Positions 53,867-63,123 of a stretch of DNA of 64,000 nt are shown here, piece by piece (the first letter of the stretch is position 1; each line of letters opens with the position of its first letter). The notes under the pieces were generated by a model, which saw only the letters and a program-made list of their open reading frames with translations, was not told the origin of the DNA and ran no database searches. Position numbers and translations under genes: made by a program. The stretch is from Methylocystaceae bacterium (lineage in GTDB: Bacteria; Pseudomonadota; Alphaproteobacteria; Rhodospirillales; Terasakiellaceae). The stretch is taken from the NCBI GenBank assembly GCA_013373205.1, contig JABXIG010000003.1:248001-312000 (forward strand), read 5' to 3'.

Positions 53867-55003
53867 TTATAAGCCTTTTACGGTTTCCTCCATCAACCAT
53901 TTTGAAACGGTGCGACAGGCCTCAAGGTCGTCAGCACCGTTTTCTTTTGCCTTGGAAAAAATTTCCAACTGGCGGTGCGAACTGGTGCCACGTTTTAAGA
54001 TGGTGCGCAGGGATTTAATCTCGTCTGTGCAATTCAGGGCCTGTGCATCTTCATTCAGCATAGTAATCAATTCTTCCAACAGGTCTTCAAAGGCAACACA
54101 TTGGCTTTTCCCAAAATCCACAAGACCTTCATCCAATCCATAGCGTTGCGCGCGCCAGCGGTTTTCATTGATTAACATGTTGCGATAGGTGCGCCAGCGT
54201 TGATTAGAACGGCGCAGACGGTAAAGCATACGCAGAAGGCATTGAAACAGCGCGGCAATAGAGATTGCATCGTCCAATGTTGTGCAGATATCGGTGATAC
54301 GCATTTCAAGGGTGGGGAATTTCACAGCCGGGCGAACATCCCACCACAGCATAGTCGCATCCTTGATGACACCCACATTGATTAAGGCGTCTACATGTTT
54401 TTTATATTCACTGTAACTTTCAAACAGTTCGGGTAAGCCTGTGCGCGGGAGTTCATCAAACACACTCAGACGATAGCATTTAAGCCCCGTGTCCCGCCCG
54501 CGCCAAAAAGCAGACGAAGTGCTTAAAGCCAAGAGGTGTGGCAGGAAATACGACACTTGATTCATTAGATCAATGCGCAGATCATCGTCATCAATGCCCA
54601 CATGAACATGCATGCCTGAGATAATCAGCCGACGCACAACCGCTTGCATGTCATTGGCAAAGCTGTGATAGCGTTCTGCATCGGTATGTTCCTGCTGGTC
54701 CCATTCCGCCATGGGGTGGGTAGAGGCAGCAATGGGGGCAAGATTATAGTCTTTGCCAATGTCATTGATTTTCTGTCTGAGCCACGCAAGCTGTTTGCGC
54801 GCTTCTTTCACATCCTGGCAGACATCGGTCGCGACTTCGATCTGGGATTGCAGAAATTCAGGCCGCACCAGATCTTTCAGTTCTTTCTGACAGGCCGCCA
54901 TGACCCCTTCCATGGATTGGGTCGCAAGTTCACCGCTGTCGCGGTCCACCATCAGGTATTCTTCTTCTATGCCGATGGTCCAGCTTGGATGTGAAAAGGA
55001 CAT
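53867..55003 (-). CDS. Carboxylate-amine ligase (GCS2/YbdK family)
   Basis: A 378-residue ATP-dependent ligase related to glutamate-cysteine ligase type 2. TIGIEEEYLMVD near residue 10 holds the metal-binding Glu residues, GMHVHVGI near 139 the conserved His pair, and PTLEMRITD near 231 the second metal site. E. coli YbdK has weak glutamate-cysteine ligase activity; the true substrate is unknown. It lies seven bases after an N-formylglutamate amidohydrolase-like gene, so both may act on gamma-glutamyl or formyl-glutamyl compounds. The stop codon directly abuts the stop of the convergent response regulator gene. GAGG precedes the ATG at 55003. Confidence 0.85.
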   Translation of the reverse strand: MSFSHPSWTIGIEEEYLMVDRDSGELATQSMEGVMAACQKELKDLVRPEFLQSQIEVATDVCQDVKEARKQLAWLRQKINDIGKDYNLAPIAASTHPMAEWDQQEHTDAERYHSFANDMQAVVRRLIISGMHVHVGIDDDDLRIDLMNQVSYFLPHLLALSTSSAFWRGRDTGLKCYRLSVFDELPRTGLPELFESYSEYKKHVDALINVGVIKDATMLWWDVRPAVKFPTLEMRITDICTTLDDAISIAALFQCLLRMLYRLRRSNQRWRTYRNMLINENRWRAQRYGLDEGLVDFGKSQCVAFEDLLEELITMLNEDAQALNCTDEIKSLRTILKRGTSSHRQLEIFSKAKENGADDLEACRTVSKWLMEETVKGL

Positions 55004-55010
55004 GGCAGCC

Positions 55011-55823
55011 TCAATAATGTTTAACTTCAAAGATGGCGGAATTACTTAAAATTTCAGATAGGGCATCAGTTAGGATATCGCCCCATTCGGCTTCTTTTTC
55101 AGGTGTATCGATCAGGTCTTGGCGAATTTCAATGGCGCAATAGGGCAGGCCCGGTGCTGCGCCATGCATATCGATGGAATAGGCATCTTCCCAACCGGAA
55201 TAAGGCACGTTATCGCCAACGATTAATCCTGTTTTACGGCTTAAAATTTCAATCAAGGGCGCGGCCAGTCGCGGGTCACGTTTCCATAGGATTGCCACAT
55301 GCCACGGCCGGTCTTCATGACGTGACATCAGCTTGGGCGTGAAGCTATGGATGGAAAAGAGCGCAGGCGGTGTGCCTTTGCGCCACAGATGTGCCCCGAC
55401 CTCGGTAACTGCATGGTGGTAGGGCCAGAAAATTGCTTCGGTGCGTTGTACCTGATCTGATTCTGAAAGGTTATGGTTGGCCGGAATTTTGATCCCGTCA
55501 CTGATTTCAGGAATAGATGTGGGGTCGCCCGGCTGACGGTTACAGTCAATGACAAGTCTGGAATAATTGCATAGAACAGCCGGTGCGTTTAGCTTTTTAG
55601 AAACATGACGAGTCACGCCAGCAACACCAATGTCCCAGCCGATATGATAGGAAAGTTCGGTGTCGGTGATACCTAAGTTGTTGAGTTTCGTTGGCACACG
55701 GTTGCTGGCATGGTCGCAGACCAACAGTAAAGGCGTTGTGCCTTCCTGATTCAGGATTTCAAAAGGGGTGGGGTCCTGTTCGCTTAAAAGCGCATCGTAT
55801 GTGATTTTAGTCTCGTTTTTCAT
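55011..55823 (-). CDS. N-formylglutamate amidohydrolase-family protein (second type)
   Basis: A 270-residue cytoplasmic enzyme. LLLVCDHASNRVPTKL near residue 32, SYHIGWDIGVAGVTRHVSKK, RLVIDCNRQP near 107 and LFSIHSFTP carry the metal and substrate residues of the family. It differs clearly from the member at 39938. This subtype often neighbours GCS2-type ligases, as here, which points to a substrate other than histidine-derived formylglutamate. Confidence 0.8.
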   Translation of the reverse strand: MKNETKITYDALLSEQDPTPFEILNQEGTTPLLLVCDHASNRVPTKLNNLGITDTELSYHIGWDIGVAGVTRHVSKKLNAPAVLCNYSRLVIDCNRQPGDPTSIPEISDGIKIPANHNLSESDQVQRTEAIFWPYHHAVTEVGAHLWRKGTPPALFSIHSFTPKLMSRHEDRPWHVAILWKRDPRLAAPLIEILSRKTGLIVGDNVPYSGWEDAYSIDMHGAAPGLPYCAIEIRQDLIDTPEKEAEWGDILTDALSEILSNSAIFEVKHY

Positions 55824-55954
55824 TTGATGGACTATACAATATTCAATGGATCATAGGACATATAAATTCGAAAAATCGCACGTCGCTTTTGCAATCAGAT
55901 AGAAAAGTGTTTATATGATACCTCCAATGGGGATAACACTGAAGGAGAATAACC

Positions 55955-56704
55955 ATGGAGGATAAAATGCCTTCTGAAAGCGCTAAAGGAAAAACCGGAT
56001 TATTATCTGATCGGGTGGCTGCGCGTATCATGGCAATGATTGCCGATGGTAATTTATCCCCCGGTGAGCGTCTGCCCGGTGAGCGCCAATTAGCCGAAAA
56101 AATGGGGGTGAGCCGTGTTTCTGTACGAGCGGCTCTGCAAAGTCTGAAAGCCCAAGGTTTTCTTGAAGCCGTACAAGGTGGTGGGACGCGCATTCTGGCT
56201 GCTGCTGGTGATATGACATCGCCTTTGGGTGAGCTGGCCCGGGTACAGGAACAAAATTTACACGATCTGGCAGAAATCCGCGCTTTGTTAGAAGTATGGG
56301 CTGCCCATCGCGCCGCAGAACGTGCCAACGATGAACAAATCAATGAACTGGCTGCAGCACTTGAAAAACAAAAAGGAACTTCTGCAGCAAAAGATAAAGC
56401 CTCACAGGAATTTAACTTCCACTATTTGCTTGGAAAAGCATCCGGCAGTGCCGTTTATATGCACATTATGGATGTGATCCGCGATATTATCGCATCCAGT
56501 CTAGAATTCCACCAATATGACCTGTTTCAGGAACCAAGCGAAGACGGCATGGCTTTGTCACATCATAAAGACGTGCTGGCTGCCATTCAGTCACGAGACC
56601 CGCAAGCCGCTAAGGAAGCTATGCGTTCTCATTTAAGCTGGGTCTTGCATTCCTATGAAAATGAACGTGAACGCTTGAATGCCGAAGCGGCTGTGGAAGA
56701 ATAA
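55955..56704 (+). CDS. GntR-family regulator, FadR/PdhR type
   Basis: A 249-residue repressor. Residues 15-80 hold a winged helix with GERLPGERQLAEKMGVSRVS, and residues 95-230 an all-helical FCD ligand domain, as in PdhR/LldR. The metal-site His residues are seen in FNFHYLLGKAS, LSHHKDVLAAI and MRSHLSW. Relatives sense organic acids such as pyruvate or lactate. GAAGGAG precedes the ATG. It is divergent from the amidohydrolase-ligase pair and may control it. Confidence 0.82.
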   Translation: MEDKMPSESAKGKTGLLSDRVAARIMAMIADGNLSPGERLPGERQLAEKMGVSRVSVRAALQSLKAQGFLEAVQGGGTRILAAAGDMTSPLGELARVQEQNLHDLAEIRALLEVWAAHRAAERANDEQINELAAALEKQKGTSAAKDKASQEFNFHYLLGKASGSAVYMHIMDVIRDIIASSLEFHQYDLFQEPSEDGMALSHHKDVLAAIQSRDPQAAKEAMRSHLSWVLHSYENERERLNAEAAVEE

Positions 56705-56891
56705 TTTTTCATTCTTAAGTCATTTAAGCGTCATAATAGTTTCATCTAATACTTTTTCTCTCTTGATTCATGTTGCAATGCGAGTTACATTTATTGCATT
56801 GCAGCATAGGCCGTAAGAGTCACCAACCTGAATAAATGTTGCATGCAAGGGGGTTCCCTTAGGCTCGACTGTTTATTCAGGAGAATGCGTT

Positions 56892-57167
56892 ATGGCAAAA
56901 CTCATGTTCACCGAGGAAGAACTCGCACTTTTCCAAGCTCGTTTCGAAGCTAATAAAAACTGGATCCAGTGGGTCCGTGTCACCAACCGTGATGGGTTGG
57001 ATATTCTTAGCCTCGATATCGAAGGTCGCGACAAGAAAACCGTGCGTATGACCAAAAAAGATGGTCAGGGGTATCTCGCTAAATGCGTCGATGAGTGGGG
57101 GCTTGCGGTCGCAGGCGATTTTGAAAGCCTGCTTGATACGGTCGATGAAGACACGCGGGTGAATTAA
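56892..57167 (+). CDS. Small hypothetical protein
   Basis: A 91-residue acidic cytoplasmic protein that I do not recognise. It starts AKLMFTEEELALFQARFEAN and continues with strands (ILSLDIEGRDKKTVRMTKK). CAGGAG lies eight bases before the ATG. It stands alone, with a 187-base spacer upstream and a paired hairpin repeat downstream. Confidence 0.65.
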   Translation: MAKLMFTEEELALFQARFEANKNWIQWVRVTNRDGLDILSLDIEGRDKKTVRMTKKDGQGYLAKCVDEWGLAVAGDFESLLDTVDEDTRVN

Positions 57168-57183
57168 TCAACGAACATCTATG

Positions 57184-57235
57184 TTCCTGCGAAAGCAGGA
57201 ATCTGTTTGATAAAGGTCCCTGCTTTTGCAGGGAC
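57184..57235. repeat. Paired-hairpin (REP-like) intergenic repeat
   Basis: TTCCTGC-GAAA-GCAGGAA (57184-57201) is followed by GTCCCTGC-TTTT-GCAGGGAC (57216-57235). A like pair lies at 61596-61640. It sits between convergent genes and may also end transcription from both. Confidence 0.7.
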
Positions 57236-57246
57236 ACAGCGAACCT

Positions 57247-57954
57247 TTAAGCGTAACGAACGACTTCACCTTGTTTGTCGCAATCCGGGCTTGCCAGTTC
57301 CACAAACAGATCAGCCAAGGCTTCAGGTTCCTTGAGTGTTTCCGGGTTTTCACCGGGATAAGCTTGGGCACGCATGCGGGTACGGGTAGCACCGGGGTCA
57401 ATCAGATTGGCCTTGATGTTGGTTTTTCCCAGTTCCATTGCCCAAGTCTGAACCATATTTTCCAAAGCTGCTTTAGATACCGCATAGGCTGCCCAGAAAG
57501 CACGTGGCCCTTTTGTTGTGCCGCTGGATAGGAAGATCGCCCGCCCGGCATCCGACTGTTTTAAAAGCGGTTCCATGGAACGGATCAGGCGCCAGTTGGC
57601 GGTGACGTTAATATCCATCACCTCGTTCCACATTTTGACTTTCAGGTGTGACATGGGCGTAAGGTCGCCGAGTACACCTGCATTGCCAACCAGAATGTCG
57701 ATTTTACCAAAGCGATCATAAAGGGCCTGGCCCATCTGATCGATCTGGTCAAATTCGCGCAGGTTCATTGGCACCAGAGTGGCAGAGCCACCAAGTGCTT
57801 GAATTTCATCATCCACTTCTTCAAGGCAGGCCACGGTTCTTGCGACCAAAATCACATGGGCACCTTCTTGGGCAAAACGCAGGGCAACGGCACGGCCAAT
57901 GCCGCGTGAGGCCCCTGTGATCAGGGCAATACGGCCTTCTAAAGCTTTTGTCAT
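57247..57954 (-). CDS. Short-chain dehydrogenase/reductase
   Basis: A 235-residue NAD(P)-linked oxidoreductase. ITGASRGIGRAVALRFAQEG is the dinucleotide loop, VGNAGVLGD near residue 90 the NAG motif, and FLSSGTT with AAYAVSKAA the catalytic Ser, Tyr and Lys. The substrate is unknown; this SDR follows purF in many alphaproteobacteria. It starts six bases after the purF stop. Confidence 0.88.
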   Translation of the reverse strand: MTKALEGRIALITGASRGIGRAVALRFAQEGAHVILVARTVACLEEVDDEIQALGGSATLVPMNLREFDQIDQMGQALYDRFGKIDILVGNAGVLGDLTPMSHLKVKMWNEVMDINVTANWRLIRSMEPLLKQSDAGRAIFLSSGTTKGPRAFWAAYAVSKAALENMVQTWAMELGKTNIKANLIDPGATRTRMRAQAYPGENPETLKEPEALADLFVELASPDCDKQGEVVRYA

Positions 57955-57960
57955 GTGATC

Positions 57961-59445
57961 TTATTTCCCTTGTTCAGCCAGTAACGGCAGGGTGGGTTGG
58001 CGTTCTTCTGCAACTTCATCGTCATGGTCAACAAGACGTGTCGGATATTCACCTGTAAAGCAGGCATCACAGAATTGCGGATTATCATCATTGCGCTTGG
58101 CTTCGCCAACGGCACGATACATCCCGTCAATCGAGATAAAGGCGAGGCTGTCTGCGCCGATGATTTCAGCCATTTCTTCAATTGTATGCTGACCAGCCAG
58201 CAGTTTTTCACGTTTGGGCGTATCGATCCCGTAGAAACACGGCCAAGCGGTTGGCGGGCTGGAAATACGCATGTGGACTTCGGCAGCTCCAGCTTGGCGC
58301 ATCATATCAACAATCTTTTTCGATGTTGTCCCGCGCACAATAGAATCATCGACCAGAATAATGCGCTTACCTTTGACGCTTGGAATATTGGCATTATGTT
58401 TCAAACGCACGCCCAAGTGTCGGATATCTTGTGTCGGTTCAATGAAAGTCCGGCCCACATAGTGGTTTCGGATGATGCCCAGTTCAAAGGCGATGCCGGC
58501 TTCGGCGGCATATCCGATGGAAGAGGGCACCCCTGAATCGGGGACTGGGACAACCATATCGGCATCCACACCGCTTTCGCGTGCGAGTTCCGCGCCAATG
58601 GCTTTGCGCACTTCATAGACGCTGCGGTTTTCAATCTGTGAATCGGGACGGGCAAAATAAATATATTCAAAGACGCAGAAGCGGCTGGGCGTCTGACCGA
58701 AAGGCTTGATGGATTTGACGCCTTCTTTATTGATGATGACCACTTCGCCCGGATCTACATCACGGACAAATTCAGCACCGATAATGTCAAAGGCGCAGGA
58801 TTCAGAAGCCAGAATGTATGTGCCATCGTCCAGTTTACCAAGGGCAAGCGGTCGCACACCGTTGGGGTCACGCACACCGATCATGGTGTCTTTTGTCATC
58901 GCAACCAGTGAATAAGCTCCTTCGATCTGACGCAGCGCATCGATCAAGCGATCTTCCACAGTGGCATACAGGCTGACGGCAACCAGATGAACAATGATTT
59001 CTGTATCCATATCTGATTGGAAAATACAGCCCCGACGAACAAGCGTGCGACGCACGGCTTGTGTGTTGGTCAGGTTCCCATTATGGGCGATGGCGAAACC
59101 GCCAAATTCAAATTCAGCAAACAGTGGCTGAACGTTGCGCAGCACCGTGCCGCCTGTTGTGGCATAACGCACGTGACCGATGGAGCAATCGCCTTTGAGC
59201 TGATCCATCACCGCGCCATCCGAGAAGTTATCCCCGACAAGCCCCATGGCTTTGTGAGAATGGAACTGCTGACCATCATAAGAAAAGATGCCGCACGCTT
59301 CTTGTCCACGGTGTTGCAAGGCGTGAAGGCCAAGGGCAACGTGGGCCGCAGCCTCTTTATGGCCGAAGATGCCAAAGACACCGCACTCTTCGTGCAGTTT
59401 GTCGTCGTCGAAGGGGTTGGTGGTCATATGGTCAATATCGGTCAT
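57961..59445 (-). CDS. purF: Amidophosphoribosyltransferase
   Basis: Catalyses the first step of purine synthesis: PRPP plus glutamine to phosphoribosylamine. The 494-residue protein has a short propeptide ending KLHEE before Cys, so CGVFGIFG supplies the N-terminal nucleophile after cleavage. The glutaminase part (about 21-260) includes GHVRYATTGG, and the PRPP loop reads RIILVDDSIVRGTTSKKI near residue 365. The Cys residues at HMRISSPPTAWPCFYGID fit the B. subtilis-type iron-sulfur form. It lies between cvpA and the SDR gene. Confidence 0.95.
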   Translation of the reverse strand: MTDIDHMTTNPFDDDKLHEECGVFGIFGHKEAAAHVALGLHALQHRGQEACGIFSYDGQQFHSHKAMGLVGDNFSDGAVMDQLKGDCSIGHVRYATTGGTVLRNVQPLFAEFEFGGFAIAHNGNLTNTQAVRRTLVRRGCIFQSDMDTEIIVHLVAVSLYATVEDRLIDALRQIEGAYSLVAMTKDTMIGVRDPNGVRPLALGKLDDGTYILASESCAFDIIGAEFVRDVDPGEVVIINKEGVKSIKPFGQTPSRFCVFEYIYFARPDSQIENRSVYEVRKAIGAELARESGVDADMVVPVPDSGVPSSIGYAAEAGIAFELGIIRNHYVGRTFIEPTQDIRHLGVRLKHNANIPSVKGKRIILVDDSIVRGTTSKKIVDMMRQAGAAEVHMRISSPPTAWPCFYGIDTPKREKLLAGQHTIEEMAEIIGADSLAFISIDGMYRAVGEAKRNDDNPQFCDACFTGEYPTRLVDHDDEVAEERQPTLPLLAEQGK

Positions 59446-59461
59446 GGTTTCTCAAAGCTCA

Positions 59462-60139
59462 TTACTGGGCGTTGCGGATAAGGCGATCAAGGTCTTTACG
59501 TTCCTGTTGATCATATCCTTGTGGGTCATTTTGGGTGCTTGTATCCGATTTCGCGCTCGGGGTCAGCATTTTATCGTAGGTTTTTTTCAGTTCGAGGGCA
59601 TTATTTGATTTGTCGCGGATGTCTTCGGCTTCATTTGCAATTCGTTCACCCGCATCTGCCGGGACCAGACCTTTCAAAAAGGTGGATCCTTGTTCAATTA
59701 ACGGCATAGCTTTGGCGTCACGCAGCCATGTGGGCTGTTTGGAAGGCGGGAGCATCCATTCTACAGCGGTATAGAGCAAACAAACGATAATCACACCGCG
59801 CAGCAGGCCAAAAACAAAACCCAGACTGCGGTCCAGTGGGTTTAAGGCACTGCCTTGTACTTGTTCTGCGATTAACTTGGTCACGATGGTCAGGATAATC
59901 AAGGCAATGATAAAAGTCCCGGCCCCTGCAACAATATCAGCGATAAATTCATTTTCGATCAAATCGCGCACATAGGGGCGCACATAGGGAAAACCGTACA
60001 GCCCGGCCAATGCGGCACCCACCCATGATCCGATGGAGAGGGTTTCATGCACAAATCCGCGCATCATGGCCAGAAGTCCAGAAAGAAGCAGGATTACGCC
60101 TACGGCGATGTCGGTAATGCTGATCGGCAGGTTTTCCAT
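59462..60139 (-). CDS. cvpA: CvpA-family membrane protein
   Basis: A 225-residue inner-membrane protein. Four membrane helices lie within residues 1-130 (for example ITDIAVGVILLLSGLLAMM and LGFVFGLLRGVIIVCLLYTA), the CvpA domain, named for colicin V production and linked to purF in many bacteria. A 90-residue charged cytoplasmic tail follows. The ATG at 60139 is used; an in-frame TTG at 60163 has no better site. Confidence 0.85.
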   Translation of the reverse strand: MENLPISITDIAVGVILLLSGLLAMMRGFVHETLSIGSWVGAALAGLYGFPYVRPYVRDLIENEFIADIVAGAGTFIIALIILTIVTKLIAEQVQGSALNPLDRSLGFVFGLLRGVIIVCLLYTAVEWMLPPSKQPTWLRDAKAMPLIEQGSTFLKGLVPADAGERIANEAEDIRDKSNNALELKKTYDKMLTPSAKSDTSTQNDPQGYDQQERKDLDRLIRNAQ

Positions 60140-60177
60140 AAGAGATCGATTTTTCCGCTGCAAAAATATCTAGGGGA

Positions 60178-61563
60178 TTATTTATCCTCCATTGGGAAGA
60201 AAGACAACAGTTCTTGTACATGTCCGATTTCCCAAATTTCCATCCCGGTGTCTTTTAAGGCTTTATCCGTATCTTTTTTGCCGCGTTTTTGGCGTTCCGG
60301 AATGATAGCGCGGGTAAAGCCGAGTTTGGCAGCTTCTTTCAAACGCAATTCTGTTTGGCCGACCGCGCGGACTTCACCAGATAGACCTATTTCACCAAAA
60401 ATTACCGTTTCCTGCGGGACAGCGACGCCGCTTAAGCTTGAGGCAAGGGCAGCCGCGACGGCCAGATCAGCCGCCGGTTCATTGATTTTTAGCCCGCCTG
60501 CGATGTTCAGGTAAACATCATTCCCCCCCATACCCAGGCCGCAACGGGTATCAAAGACAGCCATGATCATGGCAAGGCGGGAACTGTCCCACCCGACAAC
60601 GGCCCGACGTGGTGTGGCAAGCGCAGAGGGGGAAAGCAGGGCCTGAACCTCAACTAACATGGGACGCGAGCCTTCGATTCCCGCAAAGACGCATGATCCG
60701 GTCACATCCCCTTTTCGATCAGACAGAAACAGGGCGGATGGGTTGGGGACTTCTTGCAAGCCCGCTTCGGTCATTTCAAAGACGCCAATTTCATCGGTGG
60801 CGCCAAAACGGTTTTTCACCCCGCGCAAGATGCGAAACTGATGGCCCCGGTCGCCTTCAAAATAAAGCACCGTATCGACCATATGTTCCAACACGCGCGG
60901 TCCGGCAATGGTACCTTCCTTGGTGACATGACCAACGAGGAACAGTACGTACCCATGTTTTTTCGCATCACGGATCAATTCATTTGACGATGAGCGTACT
61001 TGCGAGACCGTGCCCGGTGCACTGTCTAATGTATCAATATAAAGGGTCTGGATGGAATCGATCACCACCACGTCCGGCTTGTCTTCGCCCAAGGTGGTCA
61101 GGATATTGCGCACATTGGTGGCGGACGCGAGCTTGACGCTGGCTTTTTCATGACCAAGGCGACGCGCACGCAGACGCACCTGATCGATGGCTTCTTCGCC
61201 TGAAATATAGGCGCAATCATGGACCTTGGACAATTCGGCCATCACTTGCAGCAAGATGGTCGATTTCCCGATCCCCGGATCACCACCGACTAGAATGACA
61301 GACCCCGGCACCAAGCCGCCGCCACAGACCCGATCAAATTCCCCAATGTTGGTTTTTTTGCGCGGCGGTGTTTTTTCTTCCCCATCCAGGGTGACAAACT
61401 CAATCTTACGACCTTTGACCGCCCCCATGCCTTTGGGAATGGTTTCCGGCACGGCTTCTTCAGACAGCGTGTTCCATTCATTACAAGAGGTGCATTGCCC
61501 CTGCCACTTGTTATAGGTGGCCCCGCAAGACTGACAGGCGAAGGTGGTTTTAGGTTTTGCCAT
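60178..61563 (-). CDS. radA: DNA repair protein RadA
   Basis: A 461-residue RecA-like helicase that extends branches during recombination repair. The C4 zinc finger is CQSCG...CTSCNEW near the N-terminus, Walker A is GGDPGIGKST near residue 93, and the RadA-specific KNRFG lies near residue 255. A Lon-like C-terminal domain (about 290-450) ends the protein. It begins the radA-cvpA-purF-SDR set, spaced by 38 bases from cvpA. Confidence 0.95.
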   Translation of the reverse strand: MAKPKTTFACQSCGATYNKWQGQCTSCNEWNTLSEEAVPETIPKGMGAVKGRKIEFVTLDGEEKTPPRKKTNIGEFDRVCGGGLVPGSVILVGGDPGIGKSTILLQVMAELSKVHDCAYISGEEAIDQVRLRARRLGHEKASVKLASATNVRNILTTLGEDKPDVVVIDSIQTLYIDTLDSAPGTVSQVRSSSNELIRDAKKHGYVLFLVGHVTKEGTIAGPRVLEHMVDTVLYFEGDRGHQFRILRGVKNRFGATDEIGVFEMTEAGLQEVPNPSALFLSDRKGDVTGSCVFAGIEGSRPMLVEVQALLSPSALATPRRAVVGWDSSRLAMIMAVFDTRCGLGMGGNDVYLNIAGGLKINEPAADLAVAAALASSLSGVAVPQETVIFGEIGLSGEVRAVGQTELRLKEAAKLGFTRAIIPERQKRGKKDTDKALKDTGMEIWEIGHVQELLSFFPMEDK

Positions 61564-61587
61564 GAATCACATACTATTTTTGAGGTC

Positions 61588-61645
61588 ACGTCATCCCCGT
61601 TGAAACGGGTATCCAGACTGGGTTCCCGCCTGCGCGGGAATGACG
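61588..61645. repeat. Paired-hairpin (REP-like) intergenic repeat
   Basis: CCCGT-TGAA-ACGGG (61596-61609), a 13-base spacer, then TTCCCGC-CTGC-GCGGGAA (61623-61640), bounded by GTCATCCCC and GAATGACG ends. This is a common form of dispersed repeat in alphaproteobacteria. Compare 57184-57235. Confidence 0.75.
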
Positions 61646-61665
61646 AAAGTTATGTCAGTTCTATC

Positions 61666-62328
61666 TCAGTCAATATCGCCTTTAAAGATATTTTTGATGG
61701 TCAGGTTTTGAATGTTGCCTGTTCTTGTACGATTGCCATCTGGTTTCAAGGCGCAGTAAAGATGACCGCGCATATATTTTTCGACATTAAACGATTGCGT
61801 GGTGCCTTTGTGCAGCTGTCGTGTGGTCGCGGTCAGGGTGGCACAATATTTTCGTTGTCGATTGGATGTGCTCGGCTTATAGCGACACAGGTTAACGCTC
61901 ATGCCATCCTCGCTAAAACTGGCAAAAACCGGGACGGAACTTTTCCCGTCGCTTGACCATGACTGTAATTCCTGACTTTCCCCGCGCACGAGTGTAAAGC
62001 CAAGTGGTTCTGCATCATTCCAGCCACTGGGATAGTCAACGACACCATGCCTGATGATACATTGAACAATGTCTCCATATTGGGCGTTCTGATAGCGCAA
62101 GGCCATCTTTTCCTGATGCTCGCGTTCTTTTTTTTCTTCTAGCGCTTTTTCTCTGGCACGTTCTTCGCGTTTTTGCTTATCAATCTCATTTTGCTTAAGC
62201 CGCGCTTCATATTTCTGTTCTGGGCTAAGGGCTTCCCATTCCTCATCCGAAAACCCTATTGGGTTGGACGCCATACAGGCGGTGAGGCTGAGAAGGAAAG
62301 CAAGACTGGAAATGCGAAGAAAATTCAT
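61666..62328 (-). CDS. Putative lipoprotein with coiled coil
   Basis: A 220-residue envelope protein. The signal ends LTAC (lipobox at residue 18). A highly charged helix follows (about 35-75, rich in Lys and Glu), then a beta-rich C-terminal domain with four Cys residues (DIVQCIIRHGVVDYP, NLCRYKPS, KYCATLTA and HLYCALKP), probably two disulfides. I do not recognise the family. It lies 21 bases before... no: it follows mlaF by 21 bases on the same strand and may be the last gene of that operon. Confidence 0.6.
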   Translation of the reverse strand: MNFLRISSLAFLLSLTACMASNPIGFSDEEWEALSPEQKYEARLKQNEIDKQKREERAREKALEEKKEREHQEKMALRYQNAQYGDIVQCIIRHGVVDYPSGWNDAEPLGFTLVRGESQELQSWSSDGKSSVPVFASFSEDGMSVNLCRYKPSTSNRQRKYCATLTATTRQLHKGTTQSFNVEKYMRGHLYCALKPDGNRTRTGNIQNLTIKNIFKGDID

Positions 62329-62349
62329 AAGATCAATGCCTTTTGGGTT

Positions 62350-63123
62350 TTACTTCCGCACAGCCATCTCAATCGGCCCGTCCGCGCGGCCGTTAATAAA
62401 CTGTTGGACGTATTCGTTGTCGCATTCATCGATGGTGGCTGCCGGGCCTTGCCAGATGATTTTACCTTGATAGAGCATGGCGATGCGATCAGCGATTTTG
62501 CGGGCGCTTGCCATATCGTGCGTGATAGACAGGCCTGTTGCACCGACTTCTTTGGTGATTTTGACGATCAGGTCGTTAATCACATCCGCCATAATGGGGT
62601 CAAGGCCTGTTGTGGGTTCGTCAAAGAAAATGATCTCAGGGTCGCCTGCAATGGCACGCGCCAGACCGACGCGTTTTTGCATGCCGCCAGATAGTTCACT
62701 GGGGAAGAGGTCACCGACTTCAGGGGGCATGCCCACTTGGGCGAGCTTTTCGATGGCGAGTTCTTTGCCTTGTTTGCGATTGACCGTTTTATCCGCGATG
62801 GGGCCAAAGGCGACATTTTCCCAAACGGGTAAGGAGTCAAAAAGGGCAGCACTTTGAAACAGCATGGAGAATTTATGGTTCACCCGTTCGCGATCACGTG
62901 AATTTAGGCCCACCACATTTTCCCCGTCCACTTCGATGGTTCCGCTGTCAGGTTGCATCAGGCCGAGAGTGCATTTTAACGTGACTGATTTCCCCGTACC
63001 GGACCCGCCGATAATCACCACGGATTCACCGGGCATAACATCTAAATCCAGACCGTCCAGCACCACTTTGGGGCCGAAGGCCTTGTGAAGATCGCGTATT
63101 TTAATCTTTGGTGTATCGGTCAT
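62350..63123 (-). CDS. mlaF: Phospholipid transport ATP-binding protein MlaF
   Basis: The ATPase of the Mla system, which moves phospholipids between the two membranes to keep outer-membrane asymmetry. Of 257 residues, Walker A is GGSGTGKSVTLK near residue 37, the signature LSGGMQKRVGLARA near 145 is the Mla type, and Walker B is IIFFDEPTTGLDP. The start overlaps the mlaE stop by four bases. Confidence 0.92.
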   Translation of the reverse strand: MTDTPKIKIRDLHKAFGPKVVLDGLDLDVMPGESVVIIGGSGTGKSVTLKCTLGLMQPDSGTIEVDGENVVGLNSRDRERVNHKFSMLFQSAALFDSLPVWENVAFGPIADKTVNRKQGKELAIEKLAQVGMPPEVGDLFPSELSGGMQKRVGLARAIAGDPEIIFFDEPTTGLDPIMADVINDLIVKITKEVGATGLSITHDMASARKIADRIAMLYQGKIIWQGPAATIDECDNEYVQQFINGRADGPIEMAVRK

